Assembly (NCBI GenBank): GCA_963820315.1
Contig: CAWFZK010000005.1
Span: 1 to 64,000 of the forward strand
Length of the DNA stretch: 64,000 bases
From: JACVRW01 sp963820315
GTDB lineage: Bacteria > Actinomycetota > Thermoleophilia > Solirubrobacterales > Thermoleophilaceae
Direction: 5' to 3'
Shown here: positions 25,007 to 33,759 of the stretch, in pieces
Layout: every line of letters starts with the position of its first letter
Position numbering within the stretch: the first letter of the stretch is position 1
Notes under the pieces: model-generated
Told to the model about the DNA's origin: nothing
Database searches by the model: none
Seen by the model: only the letters and a program-made list of their open reading frames with translations
Made by a program: the position numbers and the translations under genes

Positions 25007-26492
25007 ATCCCCCACCTCCCGGGGTCTCGATTCGCAAGCGGTCACCGGGGTTCAGCGTGCCCGATACCTTGGGCCCCAGCTCATCCCCGTTCAGCAGGTT
25101 CCTACCGGGAGCCCCGGGTTCCCCACCATCGGCGCCCGGCGGCGCGTGCCGGCGCCGCTCAGTGGCCAGCGAGTAGTTCATCTCCTCGAGTGCCTCGAGC
25201 TCTCGGACCACGCCATCGCCGCCGCGGTGCTCGCCGGCGCCTCCGGAGTCGCGCCGCAGTGCGTACTCGATCGCGCGCAGCGGGAACTCGAGCTCGAGCG
25301 CCTCGACGGGCGTGTTGAGCGTGTTCGACATCGCGACGTGCACGGCGTTCGGGCCGTCGGCGTCGGGGCAGGCGCCCTGGCCGCCACCGAGCGTCTCGTA
25401 GTAGGTGAAGTCGTCGTTCCCGAGCGCGACGTTGTTCATCGTGCCCTGGCCGAGTGCCCGGCCGAAGGCCGCGAGCACCAGATCGGCGACCCGTGACGAG
25501 GTCTCGGTGTTGCCCGCCACGACGGCGGCGGGCGGCCGGGCGTTCAGGAGCGAGCCCTCCGGGACCTTCACCGTGAGCGGCCGGTAGGCCCCGGCGCAGG
25601 GCGGGACGTCCGGATCGGTCAGCACTCGCAGCGCGAAGTAGGAGGCCGACAGCGTCACGGCGAGCGGGCAGTTGAGGTTGCCGTCGTACTGGCCGGCGCT
25701 GCCGGAGAAGTCGAGCTCGAGCTCGTCGCCCCTCACGGTCGCCCGCACGTGCAGCTCGAGGTCCTCGTCCGGCGCCTCCAGCACGTCGGTCGCCTCGCGC
25801 TCGCCGTCCTCGAGCTCCTCGATTCGCGCGCGCGTGCGGCGCTCGGCGTAGTCGAGCGTTTCGCTCATCGCCGCGCGCAACGTGTCGAGCCCGTGCCGCT
25901 CGGCGAGGGCGGCGAGCCGCTCGCCCCCGGAGCGGTTGGCGGCGAGCTGCGCGCGCAGGTCGGCCTCGCGCTGGCGCGGGCCGCGCATCTGGGAGGTCAG
26001 CTCCTCGAGCAGCTGCCGGTCGACCTCGCCCTCGCGTGCGAGCCGGGTGGGGGAGATCACGACGCCCTCGTCCTCGAGCGTGCGCGAGTCGACCGGCAGG
26101 CTGCCCGGCACCGCGCTGCCGACGTCCGCGTGGTGCGCGCGGCTCGCGGCAAAGCCCGCCAGCTCGCCGTCCACGAACAGCGGCGAGACGACCGTGATGT
26201 CCGGCAGGTGGGTGCCGCCGCGGTAGGGGTCGTTGAGGATCCAGGCGTCGCCGGGCGAGTGCTCCTCGCCGAGCACCGCCTCGACCGACGCCGGCATCGC
26301 GCCGAGGTGCACCGGGATGTGCTCTGCCTGCATGACCATCTGGCCGTCGGCGTCGAACAGGCCGGTGGAGGCGTCGCGGCGCTCCTTGATGTTCGCCGAG
26401 TGGGCCGAGCGGACGAGCACGACGCCCATCTCGTCGCAGGCCGCGCGCAGCGCGCCGACCATCACCTGCAGCGTGATCGGGTCGAGGCTCAT
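24990..26492 (-). CDS. hyuB: Hydantoinase/oxoprolinase subunit B (HyuB)
   Basis: 500 aa. HyuB signatures MSLDPITLQVMVGALRAACD, SANIKERRDASTGLFDADG, HIPVHLGAMPASVE and the terminal PGGGGFGRPD are present. It pairs with HyuA for ATP-dependent hydrolysis of hydantoin, oxoproline or related cyclic amides, or ketone carboxylation in relatives. It overlaps hyuA by ATGA. The exact substrate is not deducible. Confidence 0.93.
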   Translation of the reverse strand: MSLDPITLQVMVGALRAACDEMGVVLVRSAHSANIKERRDASTGLFDADGQMVMQAEHIPVHLGAMPASVEAVLGEEHSPGDAWILNDPYRGGTHLPDITVVSPLFVDGELAGFAASRAHHADVGSAVPGSLPVDSRTLEDEGVVISPTRLAREGEVDRQLLEELTSQMRGPRQREADLRAQLAANRSGGERLAALAERHGLDTLRAAMSETLDYAERRTRARIEELEDGEREATDVLEAPDEDLELHVRATVRGDELELDFSGSAGQYDGNLNCPLAVTLSASYFALRVLTDPDVPPCAGAYRPLTVKVPEGSLLNARPPAAVVAGNTETSSRVADLVLAAFGRALGQGTMNNVALGNDDFTYYETLGGGQGACPDADGPNAVHVAMSNTLNTPVEALELEFPLRAIEYALRRDSGGAGEHRGGDGVVRELEALEEMNYSLATERRRHAPPGADGGEPGAPGRNLLNGDELGPKVSGTLNPGDRLRIETPGGGGFGRPD

Positions 26493-28444
26493 CTCTCCAT
26501 CACCACCGCGTCGCCGCTGCCCTCGGCCCGCCAGCCGGGCGGCACCACGAGCGTGGCCCCGGGCAGCTCGAAGATCGCCGGGCCGTCCACTTCCGCGCGC
26601 CCCGGGCCGAGCACCTTCGCCGCGACGAGCTCGTCGCCGAAGCGCACCTCGCGCGTGCCGCGCCGCTCGGCGTCCTCGGGCTCCGTCTCGCGCGGCTCGG
26701 TGCCGGGCAGCGCCGCCGTCACGCGCACCGTCACGAGCTCGAGCTCGGCATCGGGGTCGTCGTAGCCGTAGCGCTCCTCGTGGGCGGCGTCGAAGTCGCG
26801 GCGCAGCTCCTCCGGGTCGGGCTCGGGCTCGCCCTCGACGGCCAGCTCGAAGGCCTGGCCCGCGTAGCGCAGCTCGTAGGTGGCCCGCAGCTCGGCGTCC
26901 GGCGTGTCCATCTCCTCACGGCCGCGCTCACCGAGCCGGCTCACGATCTCGGCGATGCTCTCGCGCGTCAGGTCGTCGCCGGCGAGCAGCACGCTCTCGA
27001 CGATGTCGCGGCGGCGCTCCGAGACGACGAGCCCGAGCGCGGAGAGAACGCCCGATGCGACCGGCGCGACGACGCGCGTCATGCCGAGCTCCTCGGCGAT
27101 CGCCGCGGCGTGCAGCGGGCCGGCGCCGCCGAAGGCGACCATCGCGAGGTCGCGCGGATCGACCCCGCGCTCGACCGTCACGACGCGCACGGCCTGCGCC
27201 ATCTCGGTGTTCGCCACGCGCGTGATCCCGGCGGCCGTCTCCTCGAGCGAGAGCCCGAGCTCGTCACCGAGCTTGCCGACGACGCTCTCCGCGGCCTCGC
27301 GATCGAGCTCGATGTCGCCCGCGAGCGGCGAGCTCGGGTCGAGGTAGCCGAGCAGCAGGTTCGCGTCGGTGACCGTCGGCTCCTCGCCGCCGCGGCCGTA
27401 GCAGGCGGGGCCGGGGTCGGCGCCCGCGGACTGTGGGCCCACCCGCAGGGCGCCGCCGGCGTCGCGCCAGGCGATCGAGCCGCCGCCCGCGCCAACCGTG
27501 TGCACGTCGACCATCGGCAGCGCGAGCGCGCGGCCGCCGACCTCACGACCGCCGCGCACCTCGACCCGGCCGTCCAGCGCAACCGACACGTCGCATGACG
27601 TGCCGCCCATGTCGAGCCCGACGACGTCGCCGGCGCCGGCCTGCTTCGCCATCGCCGCGGCCCCGACGGCGCCGCCGGCCGGCCCCGAGAGGACCGTCCA
27701 GGACCCGTGCCGCGCGGCGGTGGCCGAGTCGGCGATGCCGCCGCTCGAGAGCATGATCTCGGGCACCGGCAGGCCCTCGTCGCGAGCGCGCTCGGCGAGC
27801 CGCTCGAGATAGCCGCGCAGGAGGGGGGAGAGCGCGGCGTCGACGATCGTGGTGGCGCAGCGCTCGTACTCGCGAAAGACGCCGGCCGTCTCGTGCGAGG
27901 TGGACACGTGCGCGTCCGGCAGCGCCTCGCCGGCCAGCTCCGCCACGCGCCGCTCGTGGTCGGGGTGCCTGAACCCCCAGAGCAGGCAGACGGCGACCGA
28001 CTCGGCCTCGAGCTCGCCGAGCGCCTCGCGCAGCTCGTCCTCGTCGAGCTCCCGCAGCACGCCGTCAGGGCCGCAGCGTTCCGGCACCGGCACGCGCAGC
28101 TCGGCGGGCACGAGTGGCGGCGGATGGCCCGCGCACAGGCGGTAGAGATCGGGGCGGGCCTGGCGGCCGAGCTCCTCGAGGTCGACGAAGCCCGCGGTGG
28201 CGAGCAGCGCGGTCTTCGCCACCTTGCCCTCGAGCAGGGCGTTCGTGCCGACCGTCATGCCGTGGACGAAGCGCTCGACGTCGCCGGGCTCGGCGCCGGC
28301 CGCGTCGAGCGCCTGGCGCACGGCATTCGCGACCCCCTCGGACTGGTCGCTCGGAGTGGTGGGCGCCTTGCCCGTGACGGCGCGCTCGTCCGTCAGAAGG
28401 ACGGCATCGGTGAAGGTGCCGCCCACGTCCACCCCGAGGATCAT
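26489..28444 (-). CDS. hyuA: Hydantoinase/oxoprolinase subunit A (HyuA)
   Basis: 651 aa ATP-dependent subunit of the ASKHA fold. Phosphate loops MILGVDVGGTFTDAVLL and LDMGGTSCDVS, and SGPAGGAVGAAAMA, are as expected. ATG 28444 is selected because the ASKHA motif begins there; the 16 codons upstream are not conserved-looking. It is first gene of the hyuAB-dehydrogenase unit. Confidence 0.94.
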   Translation of the reverse strand: MILGVDVGGTFTDAVLLTDERAVTGKAPTTPSDQSEGVANAVRQALDAAGAEPGDVERFVHGMTVGTNALLEGKVAKTALLATAGFVDLEELGRQARPDLYRLCAGHPPPLVPAELRVPVPERCGPDGVLRELDEDELREALGELEAESVAVCLLWGFRHPDHERRVAELAGEALPDAHVSTSHETAGVFREYERCATTIVDAALSPLLRGYLERLAERARDEGLPVPEIMLSSGGIADSATAARHGSWTVLSGPAGGAVGAAAMAKQAGAGDVVGLDMGGTSCDVSVALDGRVEVRGGREVGGRALALPMVDVHTVGAGGGSIAWRDAGGALRVGPQSAGADPGPACYGRGGEEPTVTDANLLLGYLDPSSPLAGDIELDREAAESVVGKLGDELGLSLEETAAGITRVANTEMAQAVRVVTVERGVDPRDLAMVAFGGAGPLHAAAIAEELGMTRVVAPVASGVLSALGLVVSERRRDIVESVLLAGDDLTRESIAEIVSRLGERGREEMDTPDAELRATYELRYAGQAFELAVEGEPEPDPEELRRDFDAAHEERYGYDDPDAELELVTVRVTAALPGTEPRETEPEDAERRGTREVRFGDELVAAKVLGPGRAEVDGPAIFELPGATLVVPPGWRAEGSGDAVVMER

Positions 28445-28466
28445 CTCGGGGTGGACGCTATGCGTT

Positions 28467-28889
28467 TCAGGCGGCTGCCAGCGCCACGACATCCTCGAGG
28501 TGCTTGTGCGACGGGCAGTACTTCCTACCCGGCAGCGGCACCCGCTGGCAGGGGCTGCCCCGGCGCGTACTCGCGTGACAGCACGCCGGGCTGCCGTCGA
28601 AGGTCGCTCCCATCCGAAGCCGGCTGTCGACGAACTGCGTCGCCACCGTCATGTGCTCCTTGCACAGGCGGTAGACGCGCAGCTGCTCGGTCATCGGAAA
28701 GAAGTGACGCACGTCGTTGAACAGCGTCTTCACGGGCTTCGCGAAGTAGTGCCGGTCGAGCGCGAGGCGCTCCATCGACAACTCGCACGTCCGTAGAAAC
28801 CGCTGCCGTGTGACGACCGCGTCCTCTCCCCTGCCAGGGACGACGTCGGCCGCCAACTGGCGGTACAGCGAGCGACTGAACTGATACAT
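28467..28889 (-). CDS. Small protein with C-terminal CCCH zinc-binding motif
   Basis: 140 aa, not recognised by family name. The C-terminus CCHASTRRGSPCQRVPLPG, then KYCPSHKH, gives four likely zinc ligands (Cys103/104, Cys114, Cys125, His128). The pattern C-x-A-TRxG-xPC-YC-x-x-H is recurrent in small actinobacterial proteins. The N-terminal 100 residues are helical and basic. It has a strong AGGAGG (28894-28899) four bases before the ATG. The function is unknown. Confidence 0.7.
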   Translation of the reverse strand: MYQFSRSLYRQLAADVVPGRGEDAVVTRQRFLRTCELSMERLALDRHYFAKPVKTLFNDVRHFFPMTEQLRVYRLCKEHMTVATQFVDSRLRMGATFDGSPACCHASTRRGSPCQRVPLPGRKYCPSHKHLEDVVALAAA

Positions 28890-28971
28890 CGGGCCTCCTG
28901 CCTTCCTTACGCCTCCGCAGGCTGCAACGAGGCCAATGTTGAGTCTGTGTTAAGCGGGTTACGATGGCGCG

Positions 28972-29883
28972 ATGGCCAGCCTGCTCGATCTCACAAGTCA
29001 GGGCGACCCCGCCACGATCACGGACGACGCCTACCTGAACCGCACGCTGAAGCTCATGGATCCGCAGCAGCTGTACGAGCTGTGGGAGCGCCAGCAGTGG
29101 CAGTCGCAGGGCATCGACCTCGAGCGGGACAAGGAGCAGTGGGCCGAGCTGTCCGAGGAGAGCAAGGAGGAGCACCTCTGGGGCCTCTCCTCCTTCTTCG
29201 TCGGCGAGGAGCGCGTGACCACGCAGTTCTCGGGACTCGTCATGGCCTACGAGAACGAGCAGGAGGAGGCGTTTCTCACGACGCAGCAGGTCGACGAGGC
29301 CCGCCACATGCAGTTCTTCGATCGCTGGTTCCGCGAGGTGGCCGGGACCGAGGGCGGCATCCAGGACCGGCTCGCGGCATCGCGTGTGGACGTGACGGAC
29401 GCCTTCGTCGAGCTGTTCGACGAGCGGCTCGTCAGGGCCGGGGAGCGCCTGATCGCGGACCCCTCCGACCTCGACGCGAAGGTCGACTTCGTGACCGCCT
29501 ACCACATGGTCATCGAGGGCACGCTGGCGCTTACGGGCCAGCACTTCATGCTCGACTACTACGAGCAGCACGACCTGCTGCCGGGCTTCCAGGAGGGCTT
29601 CGGCAACATCGCGCGCGACGAGCACCGGCACGTCGCCTACGGCACCTGGTTCCTGCAGCAGAAGTGCGCGGACGAGCGCATGCGCGCGCGTGTGCACGAG
29701 ACACTCAACGAGCTGCTTCCCATCGCGGCCGGCGTCCTCGTCCCCAAGGGCTACGAGCTCGGCGACGACTACGAGTTCTTCGGCTACAGCTCGAAGGAGC
29801 AGGCCGAGTTCGCCTACAGCGCGCTGTCGCGGCGCTTGAAGGTCATCGGGGTGCCGCTGGCGCCTACTGCATCGGCTGCATGA
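28972..29883 (+). CDS. R2lox-like (ribonucleotide-reductase R2-type) oxidase
   Basis: 303 aa ferritin-superfamily protein. The two-metal ligands are all visible: Glu79 (GEERVT), Glu109 and His112 (DEARH), Glu182 (VIEGTLALTG), Glu217 and His220 (DEHRH). Val82 and Tyr177 match the residues that form the Val-Tyr ether cross-link in Mn/Fe R2lox enzymes. The R2 radical tyrosine pattern is not evident. TACGAT ends six bases before the ATG, so the mRNA is probably leaderless. The substrate is unknown. Confidence 0.85.
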   Translation: MASLLDLTSQGDPATITDDAYLNRTLKLMDPQQLYELWERQQWQSQGIDLERDKEQWAELSEESKEEHLWGLSSFFVGEERVTTQFSGLVMAYENEQEEAFLTTQQVDEARHMQFFDRWFREVAGTEGGIQDRLAASRVDVTDAFVELFDERLVRAGERLIADPSDLDAKVDFVTAYHMVIEGTLALTGQHFMLDYYEQHDLLPGFQEGFGNIARDEHRHVAYGTWFLQQKCADERMRARVHETLNELLPIAAGVLVPKGYELGDDYEFFGYSSKEQAEFAYSALSRRLKVIGVPLAPTASAA

Positions 29884-30364
29884 GCCAGTCCATGCGCCTG
29901 CGCGCGTAGACGAGCGGATGGCCCTCCTCGAGCCGGCCGCGCTCGAGGTCGCCGATCAGGATCGTGTGGTCGTAGCGCGCGAAGTTCTGCGCGCGCCGGC
30001 AGCGCAGGTAGGCGAGCGTGCCGGCCAGCTCCGGCACGTCCTCGTCCCAGGACCACTCGAGCCCCGCGAACTTGTCCGGGTGGCTGCGGTCGGCAAAGCG
30101 CTGCGCGAGATAGAGCTCGTCGCTCTTCAGCAGGTGCACGCCGAAGTGCTCGCAGGTCGCCAGCGCGTCGTGGCAGCGCGATTCGTGCCAGACCGACACG
30201 AGCAGCGATGGCGGATGGGCGCTGTACGAGCTGAGCGAGGTGGCCGCAATCCCGCACGGGTTGCCGTCGGCGCGCCGAGCGGTGATGGCGGCGACGCCCG
30301 AGGCGAGCACGGTCATCGACTCCGTGAAGAGCTCGTGGACTGGTGTCTCCCGGTCTACTCCCAT
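29864..30364 (-). CDS. Flavin-reductase-like FMN-binding protein
   Basis: 166 aa. The split-barrel flavin reductase pattern GVAAITARRADGNPCGIAAT, SLSSYSAHPPSLLVSV and FGVHLLKSDELYLAQRFAD is complete. It would reduce FMN/FAD with NAD(P)H for an oxygenase. The start ATG 30364 lies inside the end of nadB (10-base overlap). Its 3' end overlaps the convergent R2lox-like gene by 20 bases. Confidence 0.9.
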   Translation of the reverse strand: MGVDRETPVHELFTESMTVLASGVAAITARRADGNPCGIAATSLSSYSAHPPSLLVSVWHESRCHDALATCEHFGVHLLKSDELYLAQRFADRSHPDKFAGLEWSWDEDVPELAGTLAYLRCRRAQNFARYDHTILIGDLERGRLEEGHPLVYARRRMDWLMQPMQ

Positions 30365-31815
30365 CGCTCGAAGGCGGGCTCGCGGCCGGCCCCCACCAGC
30401 GTATGCATGCGGTCGAGCGCGGGGTCGCGCTCCGGATGGTCGACGCGCTGGTGGGCGCCCCGGCTCTCCTCGCGGGCGAGGCAGGATGCGGCGATGAGGC
30501 GCGCCAGCGGGTAGCGGTCCTCGTTGAGCGCGCGCAGTCGCTCCGGGTCGCGCAGCAGGCCGGCGTCGCTCCAGAGCGCGGTGCGCGTCTCGTCCGGCGG
30601 GAGCGGGGGAGCGGACGGCTCGGCGGGCTCGGCGTCCGTGGGTGGCTCGGGGTCGGCCGTGGCGGCGATCCCGGCGCGGCGGCCGAACACGAAGCACTCC
30701 GCGAGCGAGTTCGAGGCGAGCCGGTTGGCGCCGTGCAGCCCGGTGCAGGCGCACTCGCCGACGGCGTAGAGGCCGGGCAGCGTCGACCTGCCTTCGAGGT
30801 CCGCCGCGACGCCGCCCATCGTGTAGTGCGCCGCCGGCGCGACCGGCACGAGCTCGCGCGCCGGGTCGATGCCGACCTCGGCGAGCGCCGCGGCGATGTT
30901 CGGGAAGCGGCCGAGGTCGAGCGCGCGCATGTCGAGGCCGACCGCGGGAGCGCCGCCGGCGTCGAGCTCCGCCTGGATGGCGAGTGCCACCTGGTCGCGT
31001 GGGGCGAGCTCGTCGACGAAGCGCTCGCCCGCGGCGTTCAGCAGCTTCGCGCCCTCGCCGCGCACCGCCTCGGTGATGAGGAAGCCGTCGCGCGGGCCGT
31101 CGCGGCGCAGGGCGGTGGGGTGGAACTGCATGAACTCGAGGTCGGCGAGCCGCGCGCCCGCGGCGTCGGCCAGCGTGAGGCCCGCCCCGATCGCCCCGCG
31201 CGGGTTGGTCGTGCGCGACCAGAGCGCGGCCATCCCGCCGGTCGCGAGGATGACGGCGCGCGCCATCAGGCGCCGCTCGACCCCGTCCCGTGAGCGCGCT
31301 ACGAGTCCGACGCAGCGGCCCTCGTGCGTGAGCAGCGCGCTCGCCGCGAGCGGCTCGAGCACGGCCACGCGCTCGTCCGTCGCGGCGATCGCCGACAGGT
31401 CGCGCGTGATGCGGCGCCCGGTAGCGGAGCCGCCGGCATGGACGATCCGCCGGCGCGAGTGCCCGCCCTCGAGCCCGAGCGCCAGGTTGCCGCCACGGTC
31501 GGCGTCGAATTGGACGCCGAGCTCCTGCAGGTCGCGGACGCTGGCCGGCGAGTCCTCGCAGAGCACCCGCACCGCGCTCGCGCGCGCGAGCTCGCGCCCG
31601 GCGATGAGCGTGTCGCCTTCATGCAGCTCGGGTGAGTCGTCATCGGCGAGCGCGGCGGCGATCCCGCCCTGCGCCCAGAAGCTCGCCGTCTGCGCGAGCG
31701 GCGAGCGGCTCACGAGCGCGACGCGCGCCCCCTCCCGCGCTGCGACCAGCGCGGCGTAGAGCCCGGCGGCGCCGGCGCCCACGACTGCGACATCGGTGCG
31801 GATGGGCTCCTGCAC
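30355..31815 (-). CDS. nadB: L-aspartate oxidase NadB
   Basis: 486 aa flavoprotein of de novo NAD synthesis (L-aspartate to iminoaspartate). FAD motif VAVVGAGAAGLYAALVA, active-site region QFHPTALRRDG, HYTMGGVAADLEG and GLHGANRLASNSLAECFVFG are typical. GTG 31815 is used because the flavin-binding strand starts a few residues later. The downstream flavin reductase overlaps and may not be functionally related. nadA and nadC are not in the window. Confidence 0.95.
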   Translation of the reverse strand: MQEPIRTDVAVVGAGAAGLYAALVAAREGARVALVSRSPLAQTASFWAQGGIAAALADDDSPELHEGDTLIAGRELARASAVRVLCEDSPASVRDLQELGVQFDADRGGNLALGLEGGHSRRRIVHAGGSATGRRITRDLSAIAATDERVAVLEPLAASALLTHEGRCVGLVARSRDGVERRLMARAVILATGGMAALWSRTTNPRGAIGAGLTLADAAGARLADLEFMQFHPTALRRDGPRDGFLITEAVRGEGAKLLNAAGERFVDELAPRDQVALAIQAELDAGGAPAVGLDMRALDLGRFPNIAAALAEVGIDPARELVPVAPAAHYTMGGVAADLEGRSTLPGLYAVGECACTGLHGANRLASNSLAECFVFGRRAGIAATADPEPPTDAEPAEPSAPPLPPDETRTALWSDAGLLRDPERLRALNEDRYPLARLIAASCLAREESRGAHQRVDHPERDPALDRMHTLVGAGREPAFERWE

Positions 31816-31841
31816 GGCGCGCAGGTACCGTACCGGCGCCC

Positions 31842-32843
31842 GTGCCCCTGCTACTCCGCCACCAGTCCTCGCTCGAACACGACACCGGCCCCGGCCATCC
31901 CGAGCGAGCCGACCGCATCCGCGCGATCGAGGCGCTGCTCGAGTCGCGGGGGATGCTCTGGGATGTCCGCGAGGCCCCGCTCGCAACCGACGAGCAGCTC
32001 CGGCGCGTCCACCCGCCCGCCTACGTCGAGCGCGTGCGCGAGATGAGCGCGCGCTCGGCGCCCTTCGACCTCGACACGCCGACGAGTCCGGGCTCCTACG
32101 AGGCGGCCGCGCGCGCGGCCGGCGGAGCCTGCGCGCTGGCCGAGGAGCTGCTGCGGGGCGGCGAACGGACCGGCTTCTCCGTGCTCCGGCCCCCGGGGCA
32201 CCACGCGGAGCCGGAGCGCGCCATGGGCTTCTGCCTGTTTGCGACCGTCGCGATCGCGGCCCGTCATGCGCTCGACGCGCTCGGCGCCGAGCGCGTGCTC
32301 GTGCTCGACTGGGACGTCCATCACGGCAACGGCACAAACACGATCTTCCACGAGTCGCCCGAGGTCCTGTTCGCGAGCATCCACCAGTACCCGTTCTGGC
32401 CGGGCTCGGGCGCGCTCGGCGACGTCGGCTCGGGCGCGGGAGAGGGCTACTCCTTCAACCTGGCGGTGCCGGCCGGCACGGGCGAGGCGGCCTTCCTCTC
32501 GCTCGTCGAGCACGTCGTCACTCCCGCCGCGCGCCAGTTCGGGCCCGACCTGATCATCGTCTCGGCGGGCTTCGACGCGCACCGCGACGACCCGCTCGGC
32601 GGCCTCGCGCTCGAGACCGGGTCGTTCGGCGCGCTGGCGCGCCAGGTGCGCGCGCTCGGCGACGAGCTCGGCGCGCCGGTCGTCGCCGTGCTGGAGGGCG
32701 GCTACGACCTGCGCGCGCTGGCCGAGTCCGTCGCGGAGACGATGAGCGGGCTCGCGGGAGACGAGCCGCCGCCGGCGGTCGCCGAGCGGCACCCGCTCGC
32801 CGAGGCTGCCGTCGGGGTGCTCGGCCGCTACTGGGATCTCTGA
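31842..32843 (+). CDS. Class II-type histone-deacetylase-family deacetylase
   Basis: 333 aa zinc amidohydrolase of the HDAC/AcuC/APAH superfamily. Active-site motifs PPGHHAEP, DWDVHHGNGT (zinc Asp and His), SAGFDAHRDDP and LEGGYDL are intact. In bacteria such enzymes remove acetyl groups from polyamines or proteins. GTG 31842 is the family-typical start. It converges on the SPOR protein gene with a 16-base overlap. Confidence 0.93.
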   Translation: MPLLLRHQSSLEHDTGPGHPERADRIRAIEALLESRGMLWDVREAPLATDEQLRRVHPPAYVERVREMSARSAPFDLDTPTSPGSYEAAARAAGGACALAEELLRGGERTGFSVLRPPGHHAEPERAMGFCLFATVAIAARHALDALGAERVLVLDWDVHHGNGTNTIFHESPEVLFASIHQYPFWPGSGALGDVGSGAGEGYSFNLAVPAGTGEAAFLSLVEHVVTPAARQFGPDLIIVSAGFDAHRDDPLGGLALETGSFGALARQVRALGDELGAPVVAVLEGGYDLRALAESVAETMSGLAGDEPPPAVAERHPLAEAAVGVLGRYWDL

Positions 32844-33556
32844 ACCAGCTGCGGGTAGGCGCCCGGGTAGCGATCCTGTAGGCCCGCGGCCTGGCGGACG
32901 GCGCCCTCGCGGGTGTCGAAGCGCCCGGTGAAGACGATCCAGAGGCCGCTGCCGAGGTTGTACGGATCCGACCTGATCAGGCCCGCCTCGAGTCCGGCGC
33001 GGCGCGCCTCGCGCGCCACGGTGCGCGCGGCAGGACCGTCGCTCGTCGTGACGAGCACCACCGTGTGGGCGCTCAGGCCGGCCGGCCAGCCGGGGATCGC
33101 GTTCGGGTCGGTCGCCTCCTCGGGCGGGGCCGTCTCGGTCGACGCCTCCGTCTCCTGCTCCGCTCCTGAGACGACAGCCGGGCCCTCTGCGCCGGGCGCC
33201 TCCGCGCGCGGCTCGTCCTGCTGCGCCGCCGGCGGCTGCTGAGCGACCTCGTCGCCACCGTCGTCGTCGCTGGTCAGCTCCGAGATCGCGAAGCCGAACA
33301 GCCCGGCGCCGATGACGATCACGACGACGAGCAGGGCGGCGATCGGCGCGAGCGGCTCCGTCGCCCACGAACGGTGCTCCTTGAGCGCGACGCGCGCGCC
33401 GCAGTTCAGGCAGACGAGTTGCTGCGGGTCGACGGGCTCGCCGCACGAGCGGCAGACGGGCCCGTCCGCGGGCGCGGCTGCTTCGGCCTGCGGCTCCTCG
33501 TCCGGGACGGGTGGCTCCTCCTCTTCGTTGGCCGCCGCTTCGCGCTCGTCGGTCAT
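32828..33556 (-). CDS. Zinc-ribbon, membrane, SPOR-domain protein
   Basis: 242 aa. An acidic start leads to a zinc ribbon with Cys35, 38, 49 and 52 (CRSCGEPVDPQQLVCLNC). One membrane helix (about 70-92) follows, then a low-complexity acidic/Pro linker and a C-terminal SPOR-like region (SGLWIVFTGRFDTREGA, AYPQLVQ). SPOR domains bind denuded peptidoglycan, suggesting a septal or cell-wall role. It is coupled by ATGA to the small gene upstream. Confidence 0.82.
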   Translation of the reverse strand: MTDEREAAANEEEEPPVPDEEPQAEAAAPADGPVCRSCGEPVDPQQLVCLNCGARVALKEHRSWATEPLAPIAALLVVVIVIGAGLFGFAISELTSDDDGGDEVAQQPPAAQQDEPRAEAPGAEGPAVVSGAEQETEASTETAPPEEATDPNAIPGWPAGLSAHTVVLVTTSDGPAARTVAREARRAGLEAGLIRSDPYNLGSGLWIVFTGRFDTREGAVRQAAGLQDRYPGAYPQLVQRSQ

Positions 33557-33759
33557 CGGCCGAGCTGCTCCTCCAGCTGGCGCACCTCGCGGTCGACCTT
33601 GCCGAGCTCGATCGCCTTCTCCTGCAGCAGCTCGGGGGCCCGCTGCCCCTGCCGGTGCAGCTCGTAGACGAGCGCGCCGAGGTCGAGCAGCAGCGCCTCG
33701 CGCTCGCGGCGGCGTTCGCGCAGGCGGCGCCAGGCGCCCAGGTCGGGGAGGTCAGCCAG
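33553..33759 (-). CDS. Small charged coiled-coil protein (CTG start)
   Basis: 68 aa, too short and without ATG/GTG/TTG start. It reads LADLPDLGAWRRLRERRRER, then ALLLDLGALVYELHRQGQ and a Glu/Lys-rich coiled coil ending LEEQLGR. It overlaps the glycosyltransferase stop and ends with ATGA into the SPOR gene. The open frame fits between them with no other candidate start than CTG 33759. The function is unknown. Confidence 0.65.
   Translation of the reverse strand: MADLPDLGAWRRLRERRREREALLLDLGALVYELHRQGQRAPELLQEKAIELGKVDREVRQLEEQLGR

Noticed and set aside
28991..29000. ACAAGTCAGG, matching an arm of the cassette palindrome
   Set aside because: A 10-base match inside the R2lox-like coding sequence with no palindrome around it; chance.
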